A stretch of 64,000 nt of DNA from Conchiformibius sp. (GTDB lineage: Bacteria > Pseudomonadota > Gammaproteobacteria > Burkholderiales > Neisseriaceae): NCBI GenBank assembly GCA_029984035.1, contig JASBYJ010000009.1, positions 1 through 64,000 of the forward strand. Direction: 5' to 3'. Position 1 is the first letter of the stretch. The number at the start of each line of letters is the position of its first letter. Below are positions 56,022-64,000 of this stretch, one piece after another. Made by a program: the position numbers and the translations under genes. The notes beneath the pieces were generated by a model. The model searched no databases, was not told the origin of the DNA, and saw nothing but the letters and a program-made list of their open reading frames with translations.

Positions 56022-56450
56022 ATGAAAACCTTCTCTGCAAAACCGCATGAGGTGCAGCGCGAATGGTTTGTCGTAGACGCCGAGGGCAAAGTGCTCGGCC
56101 GTTTGGCAGCCGAAATCGCCCGCCGTCTGCGTGGCAAACACAAGCCTGAATATACTCCGCACGTTGATACCGGTGATTACATTATTGTTATCAATGCCGA
56201 TAAATTGCGTGTAACAGGTAATAAAAACGAAGACAAAAAATATTTCCGTCATTCAGGTTTCCCCGGCGGTATTTACGAGCGTACCTTCCGTGAAATGCAA
56301 GACCAATTCCCGGGCCGTGCATTGGAGAAAGCTGTGAAAGGCATGTTGCCCAAAGGCCCTTTGGGTTATGCCATGATTAAAAAACTGAAAGTGTATGCCG
56401 GTGCCGAACACCAGCACGCAGCACAACAGCCTAAAGTTTTGGAAATCTAA
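56022..56450 (+). CDS. rplM: 50S ribosomal protein L13
   Basis: A 142-residue L13, an early assembly protein. KPHEVQREWFVVDAEGKVLG starts the domain, and RLRGKHKPEYTPHVDTGDYI and MLPKGPLGYAMIKKLKVYAG are conserved. An in-frame ATG at 55983 adds 13 hydrophobic residues that the family lacks, so 56022 is preferred. The 300-base gap before it is A+T-rich, has one uptake sequence near 55855 and probably holds the promoter. rpsI follows after nine bases. Confidence 0.97.
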   Translation: MKTFSAKPHEVQREWFVVDAEGKVLGRLAAEIARRLRGKHKPEYTPHVDTGDYIIVINADKLRVTGNKNEDKKYFRHSGFPGGIYERTFREMQDQFPGRALEKAVKGMLPKGPLGYAMIKKLKVYAGAEHQHAAQQPKVLEI

Positions 56451-56459
56451 GGACGCGAT

Positions 56460-56852
56460 ATGAACGGTAAATATTACTACGGCACCGGTCGCCGTAAAAG
56501 CTCTGTAGCCCGCGTGTTCCTGCAAAAAGGCAGCGGCCAGATTATTGTAAACGAACGCCCCGTTGACGAATTTTTCTCGCGAGAAACCAGCCGCATGGTT
56601 GTGCGTCAGCCTTTGGTCTTGACTGAAAACTTGGAAGCATTTGATGTTAAAGTCAATGTAACAGGTGGCGGTGAAACTGGTCAGTCTGGTGCTATCCGTC
56701 ACGGCATTACCCGTGCTTTGATTGACTATGATGCTGCTTTGAAACCCGCATTGAGCCAAGCGGGTTTTGTTACCCGTGATGCGCGTGAAGTGGAACGTAA
56801 AAAAGCTGGTCTGCGCAAAGCACGCCGTGCTAAACAGTTCTCTAAACGTTAA
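56460..56852 (+). CDS. rpsI: 30S ribosomal protein S9
   Basis: A 130-residue S9, ending in the basic tail RKKAGLRKARRAKQFSKR that reaches the P-site tRNA. GTGRRKSSVARVFLQKGSG and GQSGAIRHGITRALIDYD are family signatures. It pairs with rplM as usual. Confidence 0.98.
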   Translation: MNGKYYYGTGRRKSSVARVFLQKGSGQIIVNERPVDEFFSRETSRMVVRQPLVLTENLEAFDVKVNVTGGGETGQSGAIRHGITRALIDYDAALKPALSQAGFVTRDAREVERKKAGLRKARRAKQFSKR

Positions 56853-56873
56853 TCTGAGAATTCTCAGGAATAC

Positions 56874-56910
56874 AAACCGAATTCCATTAATGGAATTCGG
56901 TTTTCTTTTA
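56874..56910 (+). terminator. Terminator of rplM-rpsI
   Basis: AAACCGAATTCCA (56874-56886) is complementary to TGGAATTCGGTTT (56891-56903), a 13-bp stem with a four-base loop, ending in TTTTCTTTTA. Confidence 0.9.
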
Positions 56911-56952
56911 GACTATATAAATGAAATCAGTAGATAATTTATATTTGGTGGA

Positions 56953-57093
56953 CTGTATTGTAAGATTTGATTGATGTTACGGTAAACAGATTGTGTAAAA
57001 CATTTTTTTCAACGTGATTGTGAGTTTTCAGCAACTTATCGGGAAATATGTATTTTGATTAAATCATATTGCGGTATCAATCTTATTTGGAAA
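56953..57093. repeat. Dispersed intergenic repeat, copy 2
   Basis: The second copy of the repeat at 22441-22577, with long identical blocks such as TATTTTGATTAAATCATATT. The rest of the gap to 57572 is A+T-rich; a short near-duplicate (GAAATAACGCTATCT near 57231 and GAAATAACCGCTATCT near 57542) is present, and no gene is supported. Confidence 0.75.
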
Positions 57094-57572
57094 GAGCCAT
57101 TTGGAGATTATTTTGGAAATCATCTGAGAATATTTAATATTGCTTCATATGCCAATATTGGATTACATATTGATTGTTTTGAGAAAAATAGATGTTAGCG
57201 GATTATCGGAGCAATAGTTTGAAATAACGCTATCTCTAAGCATTATGGCTGTATCTGCTAAATTGGAAGATGATATGGTTTCGGCTATCAATTTAGTTGG
57301 TAGATTTGAAGACAACTTGCATTACCCAATCTGCGGCAATTGCACTACTATGACAGAGTTGTATCCATTGTACCTTTTGTTAAAATGATACTGTGTTATT
57401 GTCATTAACAGATTAGATATTTTCGTAAAAAATCATTATTTTACAGAATGCTAAATTCTTAAATTTCTTATTATCGGCAGATGGAATTTTTATAAATTCC
57501 TGATGCTTGCTGCAAAATATCAAAATATGTGATAACGGTTGGAAATAACCGCTATCTTAAGGAATATTCACC

Positions 57573-58904
57573 ATGCTGAAAAAATGGCTGGGCAGAATTT
57601 TGCCTAATATAAGAAACCACAAAATCCCGCAAGAACGCTGCGTACACCACCGTATTTCCCTGCCGCTGGACAATCATGCAGCATTAAAAGTGTTGGATGT
57701 GCTGCACAGAGCAGGATTTGAAGCCTATTTAGTCGGAGGAGCCGTGCGCGATATGGTGTGCGGTATCCGTCCGAAAGATTTTGATGTGGCCACAGCAGCC
57801 ACGCCCGAACAAGTTCAAAAACTATTCCGCCGCAGCCGCATCATTGGGCGGCGGTTTCGGATTGTGCACGTTTACATCGGCAATGAGATTATAGAAGTCA
57901 GCACTTTCAGAAGCGGGCGCAAGGTACGACAAAACGAGCATGGGCGAATCATGCACGACAATACCTACGGCACCGTACTACAAGATGCACTGCGCCGCGA
58001 CTTTACCTGCAATGCTTTGTATTACAATCATAAAACTCAAGAAATTTTAGATTTTCACAACGGTTTGGAAGACATCGGCCAACGGCGTTTAGTGATGATA
58101 GGTAATGCGGCGGAACGCTATCAAGAAGACCCCGTAAGGATTCTCAGGGCTGTCCGTTTGTCAGGGAAACTCGGTTTTACGGCCGACAGAGCTACTGCCG
58201 AACCGATAAGCGATAATCTGCATTTACTCAAAAAAGAACCGTCTGCAAGATTGTTTGACGAAATCGTCAAAATCCTGTTTTCGGGAGCAGCGCTAGGCTG
58301 CCTGAAACAATTCGACACATTGGGAATACGCAAAGGAGTCCATCCTTTACTTGATGCCGTCCGCCGCGCCGCCTCGGATACCGAAAACGGCATTGCCGCT
58401 ATCGCCTTAGCCCAAACCGACCGCCGTCTGCAGCAAGGCAAACACGTTTCGATGGCATTTGTTTTGGCTGCATTGTTTTGGCAGGATTTGGAAGAATTAT
58501 GGCAACAAAATCAAGAGCGCGGCATGAGAATTCCTGCCGCCATGAATGCCGCCGTTGCGCGGCTGCGCGACAGATTGGAGCAAGATTGGGGTATTTCCCA
58601 ACGCTATTCCGCCGCCATGCGCGAAATTTGGCATTTACAGCCGCAATTTTTGTTCCGACAAGGCAGCCGCCCTTTCAGGCTGCTGGCGCAGCCGCGCTTC
58701 CGTGCCGCTTATGATTTTCTGCTGTTGCGTACCCAAGCAGGCAAGGTAGAGCAGGAAATTGCCGATTGGTGGACGGTATTCCAACACGCTGATGCGGAGA
58801 CCAAAGAGCAGATGGTACGCGCACAAGCCGATTCGCAAACTGCCGAGAAAAAGAGCAAACACCGTCGTTCGCGCCGCAGAAAAAAGACGGCGGAAGTGCA
58901 ATAA
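57573..58904 (+). CDS. pcnB: Poly(A) polymerase I
   Basis: A 443-residue PcnB that adds 3' poly(A) tails and so promotes RNA decay. The nucleotidyltransferase core has FEAYLVGGAVRDMVCGIRPK, then DFDVATAATPEQV and the signature LRRDFTCNALYYNHKTQEIL. The tail is highly basic (SKHRRSRRRKKTAEVQ), as is usual for PcnB and different from CCA-adding enzymes. AAGGA precedes the ATG. Confidence 0.94.
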   Translation: MLKKWLGRILPNIRNHKIPQERCVHHRISLPLDNHAALKVLDVLHRAGFEAYLVGGAVRDMVCGIRPKDFDVATAATPEQVQKLFRRSRIIGRRFRIVHVYIGNEIIEVSTFRSGRKVRQNEHGRIMHDNTYGTVLQDALRRDFTCNALYYNHKTQEILDFHNGLEDIGQRRLVMIGNAAERYQEDPVRILRAVRLSGKLGFTADRATAEPISDNLHLLKKEPSARLFDEIVKILFSGAALGCLKQFDTLGIRKGVHPLLDAVRRAASDTENGIAAIALAQTDRRLQQGKHVSMAFVLAALFWQDLEELWQQNQERGMRIPAAMNAAVARLRDRLEQDWGISQRYSAAMREIWHLQPQFLFRQGSRPFRLLAQPRFRAAYDFLLLRTQAGKVEQEIADWWTVFQHADAETKEQMVRAQADSQTAEKKSKHRRSRRRKKTAEVQ

Positions 58905-58913
58905 ATTTATACA

Positions 58914-58949
58914 AACAGGCTGCCTGAAAAGCTTTTCAGGCAGCCTGTT
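58914..58949. terminator. 36-bp perfect palindrome of two uptake sequences
   Basis: AACAGGCTGCCTGAAAAG (58914-58931) is followed at once by its exact complement (58932-58949), centred on AAGCTT. It starts nine bases after pcnB. Its role as terminator is likely, although a true hairpin needs several central bases unpaired. Confidence 0.85.
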
Positions 58950-59257
58950 GCATGATTGGAGCCATTCCTAATTTTTTCTAAAATAGAATAACCGGTTTTG
59001 TAGCCGATAGGACGAGAAATCTGCCTATAAATCCGTGAGTCAGCAGATTGAAAGAGAGATATATGGTGGCAGTACTGTATGTGTGCCAACAAAGCAAGGA
59101 CTAAAAGCGATTGGGATTAGTCAGCGGATTAGGGTCTATCAATAAAGTCATTTGTAGCGGAATGTTAGAGGAGTGTGCGGTTAATGTACACAAGCCGACA
59201 TATGGAATTACTTGAGTGGTGTGTTTGATTGACACCATTCTGTTTAGGTAAAAGCCG

Positions 59258-59407
59258 ATGGATAAAACAGCGTATTACTATCAACCGGGTTTAAGACTCG
59301 ATATTAAAAACGCCAGATTAAGCGATTTATATTCTATAAGCGCTTATGATAAGGCTAACGTAGTTCTGTTCTTTCAAAGCATTGATAAAACCAAAGCCTT
59401 AATTTGA
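59258..59407 (+). CDS. Short ORF in an A+T-rich relic patch
   Basis: A 49-codon frame beginning MDKTAYYYQPGLRLDIKNAR and ending SIDKTKALI. AGG stands at 59246-59248. I do not recognise it. The last ten codons overlap the terminator arm of the convergent lipoprotein gene, and the same DNA occurs at 32760-32788. It may be a fragment of a larger lost gene. The stretch 58950-59257 holds nothing else I can support. Confidence 0.35.
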   Translation: MDKTAYYYQPGLRLDIKNARLSDLYSISAYDKANVVLFFQSIDKTKALI

Positions 59408-59425
59408 ACGCTAGGCTTTGGTTTT
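59387..59425 (-). terminator. Terminator of the YwqK-like lipoprotein gene
   Basis: AAAACCAAAGCCT (59387-59399) is complementary to AGGCTTTGGTTTT (59413-59425), a 13-bp stem with a T-run for minus-strand transcripts. One arm lies within the segment shared with 32760-32788. Confidence 0.75.
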
Positions 59426-59430
59426 GCAGT

Positions 59431-59883
59431 TTAAGGTTGTGTAGGGGCGACGTGGACATCGGAAACGACTTGTCCTTTTTCATCAATTTTTTGCAACCGA
59501 ATGATGCGTCCGTCTTTATATAAGATTCGGCTCATCACGCTGCCGTCATTGCGATAGCCTGTTGACCAGCCCTGCGCGAACCCTTCTTTGAGCGGCGTAT
59601 GGGACTGCAATTTGCCATTGGGATAGTACACGTCAGCGTAATCATCAAGCAAACCGTTGCGCACGACGGTTTTCATATAGCGTCCATTGCTGGCATGAAT
59701 GGTTTGTTCGCCTTCTGTCATATCTGCGAGCGCTCGTTGCGGTTTGAGAGGCGTTAGGCTGGTTTCGACAGGGCGTGCATAATCTGGCGTGAGTGCTCTG
59801 ATGCTTGGGGTGTAGATTTCTGAGATTTGAGCGCAGCCGTGTAATAGGATAAATGCGCTAAGAAGACAGAAATGTTTCATCAA
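59431..59883 (-). CDS. Lipoprotein with YwqK/MORN-like repeats
   Basis: A 150-residue lipoprotein (lipobox LHGC, Cys17). The C-terminal half has repeated short strands of the type NGLLDDYADVYYPNGKLQSH and FAQGWSTGYRNDGSVMSRIL, as in YwqK-type or MORN-like proteins that sometimes act as antitoxin or immunity partners. Base composition is lower in G+C than its neighbours. Its role is unknown. Confidence 0.65.
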   Translation of the reverse strand: MMKHFCLLSAFILLHGCAQISEIYTPSIRALTPDYARPVETSLTPLKPQRALADMTEGEQTIHASNGRYMKTVVRNGLLDDYADVYYPNGKLQSHTPLKEGFAQGWSTGYRNDGSVMSRILYKDGRIIRLQKIDEKGQVVSDVHVAPTQP

Positions 59884-59943
59884 TTTCCTTGATGTGTATT
59901 GAGAAAATCCTTTGCAAAGGCGAAGGGGATGTTTAAGAAAGTT

Positions 59944-60348
59944 CTAATTTGTGTTCAAGATAATGAATATCCATGCTGCCTGCGCGTAGGGTTCATCATT
60001 GAATAATTTTTGATGCAAAGAAATATCGGTTTCAATACCTTCAATCACGGTTTCGGATAGCGCGACTTGCATTCTAACAATCGCGGTATCACGGTCTTCG
60101 CCCCAAGTGACGATTCGGCCAATTGTTGAATCATAGTGGGACTTTATAACCCGCTGTATAAATGAGCTTCCACGCGTACCCCTAAAACCGCCGGGTGCAT
60201 AGAATTCATTCATTTTCCCGGGGGAAGGAATAAAGGTTCTCGGGTTTCCTGCATTGATACGGCATCCGATCGCATGATTTTTGATATGAATATCTTCCTG
60301 CTTGCTAAGAAAACGGTAATTCTGCGGCAATACGCAGTTGTTGCGCAC
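59944..60348 (-). pseudogene. accC: accC (biotin carboxylase) C-terminal fragment
   Basis: The frame reads SKQEDIHIKNHAIGCRINAG, then TFIPSPGKMNEFYAPGG and SHYDSTIGRIVTWGEDRDTA, which match the C-terminal domain of biotin carboxylase (typically HAIECRINAE...FxPSPGxI...YYDSMIGKLI). Only about 125 of some 450 residues remain, and several conserved residues are changed. The ATP-grasp part is absent. It is a relic of an extra or transferred accC. Confidence 0.8.
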
Positions 60349-60385
60349 ATCCCATGCCTGTAACTATTTCTGTTTGTACTTGCCG

Positions 60386-61645
60386 CTATGCCCTACGTTC
60401 CAATACGGCGCAGAAAAAGCCGTCCGTGTGGTGTACTGCCGTATCCAATTGCAGATACTGACCTGTATTCAAAGGAATTTTTTGCGAGGCAAGCAAAGCG
60501 GCGCAATCCGATAGTGCAAACTGCGGATGTTCGGATAGAAAACGTTCGATTTGTTGTCCGTTTTCTTCAGGCAGGATGCTGCAAGTGGCATATACCAGGC
60601 GTCCGCCTGCCCGCACCAATTCGGATGCTGCCTGTAAAATACCGTATTGCTGCTGCAACAAGTTGTCCAAACTTCCGGCGGACTGGCGGTATTTCAAATC
60701 GGGATTGCGCCGTAGCGTGCCCAGTCCCGAGCAGGGTGCGTCCACCAGGACGCGGTCTGCTTTGCCGTATAGTTTGCGCAAACGGTTGTCGTGCTCTGAA
60801 TCGATGCGTTCGATACGGATATTGTCCAACCCTGCGCGTATCGCTCGGGGTTTGAGATTGGCAAGGCGTTTGTCGGATATGTCGAACGCATAAATTTGTC
60901 CTTTGTTCGCCATCTGCGCGCCCAATGCCAGCGTTTTACCGCCTGCACCCGCGCAAAAATCCACTATCGTTTCGCCGCGTTTGGGCTGCACCAGACACGC
61001 CAGCAATTGGCTGCCTTCGTCTTGAACTTCCAAAGTCCCGTCTAAAAACAGGGGGTGTTTGTTTAATGCCGGTTTGTTGTCGAAACGGATACCGTTTGGG
61101 GCAAACGGTGTGGCGGACACGCCGGTAAATTCCTGTTGCAGTCGGGCTAATATTTTGTCGCGCTTGCCTTTCAGGGTATTGACGCGTACATCCAGAGGGG
61201 CTGCCTGAAGCATGCTGCGGCCGAAATGCAGAATGTCTGTTTCGCTAAAATGCACCTGCATTCTTTCCAAAAGCCATTGCGGCAATTCTGCGGCAGTGTT
61301 CAGGCTGCCTGAAAACTCTTCTTTCCGCGCTTTGAGCGCGCTGAGAAAGTTTATGTTTTCCCCGTCCAACCATTCTTTCAGGCTGCCTACGCTGATGCCG
61401 CGCCCCAATACCAAGGCCGCCAATGCGGCGCGGCGGGTGTCGTTCGGCGGTTGCGGCAGCACGGCCGAAATTTTTTGGTAATGACGCAATGCGGCAAATG
61501 CGGTTTCGGCAATTTCGGCGCGGTCTTGCCGCCCTAAAGCGCGGTGCTGCCTGAAATAGGCGGATAAAACGGCATCAGCAGGCTGCCTGAAAGTGAAAAT
61601 GTCCGAGAGCACGGAGGCGGTGTGGTCGAGTTGGAAAGGGGTCAT
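60386..61645 (-). CDS. rsmB: 16S rRNA m5C methyltransferase, RsmB family
   Basis: A 419-residue RsmB/NOP-type enzyme expected to methylate C967. An N-terminal NusB-like helical domain (about 1-130) precedes the SAM domain with VDFCAGAGGKTLALGAQM. The catalytic Cys are in VLVDAPCSGLGTLRRNPDLK and YATCSILPEENGQQIERFL. Uptake sequences are embedded in the gene. hscB lies upstream on the same strand with a 28-base gap. Confidence 0.92.
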   Translation of the reverse strand: MTPFQLDHTASVLSDIFTFRQPADAVLSAYFRQHRALGRQDRAEIAETAFAALRHYQKISAVLPQPPNDTRRAALAALVLGRGISVGSLKEWLDGENINFLSALKARKEEFSGSLNTAAELPQWLLERMQVHFSETDILHFGRSMLQAAPLDVRVNTLKGKRDKILARLQQEFTGVSATPFAPNGIRFDNKPALNKHPLFLDGTLEVQDEGSQLLACLVQPKRGETIVDFCAGAGGKTLALGAQMANKGQIYAFDISDKRLANLKPRAIRAGLDNIRIERIDSEHDNRLRKLYGKADRVLVDAPCSGLGTLRRNPDLKYRQSAGSLDNLLQQQYGILQAASELVRAGGRLVYATCSILPEENGQQIERFLSEHPQFALSDCAALLASQKIPLNTGQYLQLDTAVHHTDGFFCAVLERRA

Positions 61646-61673
61646 GGCGTGTACCGTACAACAAAATGCGTAT

Positions 61674-62171
61674 TTAAACCGAGCAGGCGGCGATTTCCCG
61701 GCGCAATTTATCCAGAAAGCGTCCTTTGCGGACGGTTTGTGCCGCTTCGTTCAGGCAGCCTTCGTCAAACTGCTGCTGTAAATGTGTATATAAAATGTTT
61801 TGTTCCGCAGCAATTTGATTGTCCAAATGATTCAGAGCGGCAGCGTTTTCCCGTGCATCGTCCAACATTTCGCGCCATTGCATTTGCTGCATCAGAAAGT
61901 CGGGGGCAAAGGAAGTGTGTTCGGGAGCATCGGCGTCTATGCCTTGTTGCGACAATAATGCCGCCGCACGGTTGAGCGGATGCTTCACCGTTTCATAGGC
62001 TTGGTTTAAGGCCGCCGCCATCATCACCGCCTGTTTTTGTTCGAATGCCGATGCGGCGGCGAAACGGTCGGGATGGAAACGCGCCGCCAAAGTGCGGTAG
62101 CGTTCCGTGATGAGACGGTCGTCCTGACGGAATGTTTCAGGCAGGCCTAATAAGGCGAAAGGTGAATTCAT
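61674..62171 (-). CDS. hscB: Iron-sulfur cluster co-chaperone HscB
   Basis: A 165-residue J-domain co-chaperone that delivers IscU to HscA. The N-terminal J-domain has FALLGLPETFRQDDRLITER and the HPDRF form of the HPD motif. The C-terminal three-helix domain includes FLMQQMQWREML, which contacts IscU. The ATG at 62171 gives the family N-terminus; an upstream extension to 62258 is not credible. No isc genes are adjacent. Confidence 0.93.
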   Translation of the reverse strand: MNSPFALLGLPETFRQDDRLITERYRTLAARFHPDRFAAASAFEQKQAVMMAAALNQAYETVKHPLNRAAALLSQQGIDADAPEHTSFAPDFLMQQMQWREMLDDARENAAALNHLDNQIAAEQNILYTHLQQQFDEGCLNEAAQTVRKGRFLDKLRREIAACSV

Positions 62172-62283
62172 AGCTGTTTGACAGATGGAAGCAGTTAATC
62201 TCCGTATTGTAATCCAAGTAGGTTTTTTTGACAGAATCAAGGCTTGTGCTATATTCACGGTTTTTATTCACAAGGAGAATGCC

Positions 62284-62808
62284 GTGCGTATTTGGAAAAC
62301 CGTTTTAGCCGTTTCTCTTGCCGCCTGCTGCCTGAATGCCGCAGCTAAGGACAATATGAGTTTGCCCGGTGATGCGGGCGGTGTGCATGGACAAGCGGCA
62401 AACGAACCATCGCTTTTGTCTGCTCCTAAGCCCAATGTTTATTTTGTAGGCAATGACAAACAAGGCGGCGGTGAAGTGTTTCTTTCCGGTAAGCGTTATT
62501 ACCGCCGTGCGCTGAATGAAAAAATGTGTTGGGTTGCGGAAAATCTGCCGCCGTTTCGCCAATATTCGGTTACCGAGACTTTCACCAGTCCGCCCGGAGG
62601 TATGTTTATGGCACCTAACGCGATAACCATGAGTAATCATGACCGTAGCCGCCATACGCTGATGTGGCAAATGAACTCGGGCGAACAAGGCGTGCTGTCG
62701 CAATGCTGGGGATTTGAAAACAGCGACCCTTCCGGCCAGTTCCGTTTGGAATTGGATTTCGGAACGGATTCCGTTCAAGCCAAACCGTTTGAATTTGAAT
62801 TGCAGTAA
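62284..62808 (+). CDS. Exported protein of unknown function
   Basis: A 174-residue protein with a signal peptide (MRIWKTVLAVSLAACCLNAAA) and a probable cut near residue 22. The mature part has Cys in NEKMCWVAENLPPF and LSQCWGFEN, possibly a disulfide. I do not recognise the family. The start is a GTG at 62284 with AAGGAG six bases upstream; an ATG at 62279 is in another frame. It is divergent from hscB and 99 bases before lemA. Confidence 0.75.
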   Translation: MRIWKTVLAVSLAACCLNAAAKDNMSLPGDAGGVHGQAANEPSLLSAPKPNVYFVGNDKQGGGEVFLSGKRYYRRALNEKMCWVAENLPPFRQYSVTETFTSPPGGMFMAPNAITMSNHDRSRHTLMWQMNSGEQGVLSQCWGFENSDPSGQFRLELDFGTDSVQAKPFEFELQ

Positions 62809-62907
62809 ACGAGACAGCAATCTGCTTCATTTTTTCAGGCAGCTTATATCTGAGCATAGCGTCATATATGCAGCCTGAACATTTTTCCCACTTTACGGAG
62901 ACACCAT

Positions 62908-63498
62908 ATGTTTAAAAAATGGCTTGCCGCATTGGCTTTGATAACGTCTATTTCCGCGCTCAGCGGCTGCGGCTACAACACTATGCAAACCCAAGACGAA
63001 GCGGCCAATGCCGCTTGGTCTGAAGTATTGAACCAATACCAACGCCGCGCCGATTTGATTCCCAATCTGGTCAACAGTGTCAAAGGCTATGCCAAACACG
63101 AAGAAGAAGTGTTTACCCGCGTTACCGAAGCACGAAGCAGAGTAGGCAATATGCAGCTTTCCGCCGAAGATGCCGCCGACCCGGAAAAAGTGAAACAATT
63201 CCAACAGGCGCAAGGCGAATTGGGCAGCGCACTGTCCCGTTTGCTGCTGGTTGCCGAAAATTATCCCCAATTGAAAGCAGACCAGAATTTCCGCGATTTG
63301 CAGGCTCAATTGGAAGGTACGGAAAACCGCATTTCCCTTGCCCGCAACAACTACATCAAAGCGGTGCAAACCTACAACACTACCATCCGTCAGTTTCCCG
63401 AAAACCTGACGGCCAAAATCTTCGGCATGAAAACCCGCGCCAATTTCAGCGTAGAGAACGAAGCAGCCGTTTCCACTGCACCCAAAGTGGAATTTTAA
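62908..63498 (+). CDS. lemA: LemA family protein
   Basis: A 196-residue LemA protein. The N-terminus is a hydrophobic helix ending in a lipobox-like LSGC (Cys21). The signature YQRRADLIPNLVNSVKGYAK is followed by EVFTRVTEARSRVGNMQ and ENRISLARNNYIKAVQTYN. The family forms coiled bundles facing the periplasm; its function is not settled. It is 170 bases before a TPM-domain gene, a pair found in many Gram-negative bacteria. Confidence 0.95.
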   Translation: MFKKWLAALALITSISALSGCGYNTMQTQDEAANAAWSEVLNQYQRRADLIPNLVNSVKGYAKHEEEVFTRVTEARSRVGNMQLSAEDAADPEKVKQFQQAQGELGSALSRLLLVAENYPQLKADQNFRDLQAQLEGTENRISLARNNYIKAVQTYNTTIRQFPENLTAKIFGMKTRANFSVENEAAVSTAPKVEF

Positions 63499-63667
63499 GG
63501 CGCATTCGCGGGTAAACGCCGCAGCTGCTTTCAGGCAGCCCGGAAGCGGACAGCGTTTGCTCTGACGATGCATGCCAAGATGGTGCGGCAGAGCGGCTTG
63601 ACAGCCGTTCTGCCTTTCCCTTGCATTTTTCAGGCAGGCTGCCTGAAGCCCGAATATAAGGAAAGCC

Positions 63668-64000
63668 ATGTTGTCCCTGATACAACGCTTGGGTACATTT
63701 ATCGCCGCCCTGCTGTTTAGCAGCTGGCTGTTTGCCGCTGATTTGGCAGCCATTCCGGCATTGACCGCGCCGGTTATGGATACGGCACACATGATGCAGC
63801 CGCAAGCCCGTGAAGAACTCAATCAATATTTACTGCAATACAGCCGTGAAAAAGGCAGCCAGATTGTCATTCTCACTGTGCCGGCCATCGCCCCCGAAAC
63901 TCCGTTTAATTATGCCGCCCGCGTGATGGAACAATGGAAAATCGGCCGCTCCAACCTGCATGACGGCGTATTGCTGCTGCTGGTGCGTGACGAACGGAAA
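63668..64000 (+). CDS. TPM-domain protein (YgcG-type), 5' part
   Basis: The first 111 codons of a gene that leaves the window. A signal peptide ends near LFAADLAAIP. The TPM domain starts LTAPVMDTAHMMQPQAREEL and includes YSREKGSQIVILTVPAIAPE and WKIGRSNLHDGVLLLLVRDE. Such proteins usually end in a membrane segment and Gly-rich tail and accompany lemA. AAGGAAAG precedes the ATG. Confidence 0.92.
   Translation, partial: MLSLIQRLGTFIAALLFSSWLFAADLAAIPALTAPVMDTAHMMQPQAREELNQYLLQYSREKGSQIVILTVPAIAPETPFNYAARVMEQWKIGRSNLHDGVLLLLVRDERK

Overview
The window is a chromosomal segment from a member of the Neisseriaceae. The main evidence is the dense scatter of a DNA uptake sequence of the form AGGCTGCCTGAA (the dialect usually called AG-simDUS), very often as the near-palindrome TTTCAGGCWGCCTGAAA. 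The gene order tuf-tRNA-Trp-secE-nusG-rplKAJL-rpoBC, a lipid-modified azurin, the Gcr-type 'site-specific recombinase' family and zapA followed by 6S RNA also fit this family. The species cannot be named from the sequence alone. Base composition is moderate, and accessory patches are visibly richer in A+T.

Layout. 1-16.6 kb holds the end of tuf, tRNA-Trp, secE, nusG and the L11/L1/L10/L7-L12/beta/beta-prime transcription-translation cluster. This normally very compact cluster is split twice: one solute-binding lipoprotein gene lies between rplL and rpoB, and ohr, a small exported protein and two more solute-binding lipoprotein genes lie between rpoB and rpoC. 17-26.5 kb carries an MscS-like channel, Gcr, a DUF4878-like lipoprotein, a YiiX-like hydrolase, tRNA-Lys, waaA, lipid-modified azurin behind a perfect FNR box, a DciA-like protein and another lipoprotein. 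26.5-44.3 kb carries recQ, a 634-residue protein with an internal triplication, bioB, a damaged small-gene pair, rnhB-yacG, a GAF protein-ribA-fbp run, rpmE, lspA-ispH, an antitoxin-like gene followed by a dead zeta toxin, waaC, class I fumarase and a pentapeptide-repeat membrane protein encoded by a 15-bp tandem array. 44.5-64 kb carries rsmI, a small Mu-like prophage remnant with a tRNA-like relic, menA-polA, ispB, prmC, gpsA, a coiled-coil gene with zapA and 6S RNA, rplM-rpsI, pcnB, an A+T-rich relic patch (small ORF, lipoprotein, accC fragment), rsmB, hscB, an exported protein, lemA and the start of a TPM-domain gene.

Functional themes are core information processing (ribosomal proteins, RNA polymerase, PolA, RecQ, RsmI, RsmB, PrmC, PcnB, RNase HII), envelope assembly (WaaA, WaaC, LspA, GpsA, isoprenoid enzymes IspH/IspB/MenA) and central metabolism (Fbp, fumarase, BioB, RibA). 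Most transcription units end in hairpins, and several hairpins are built from two inverted uptake sequences. Accessory content consists of relics (zeta toxin, phage genes, accC fragment, disrupted small gene) and lineage-specific lipoproteins. No CRISPR array or intact insertion sequence was seen.
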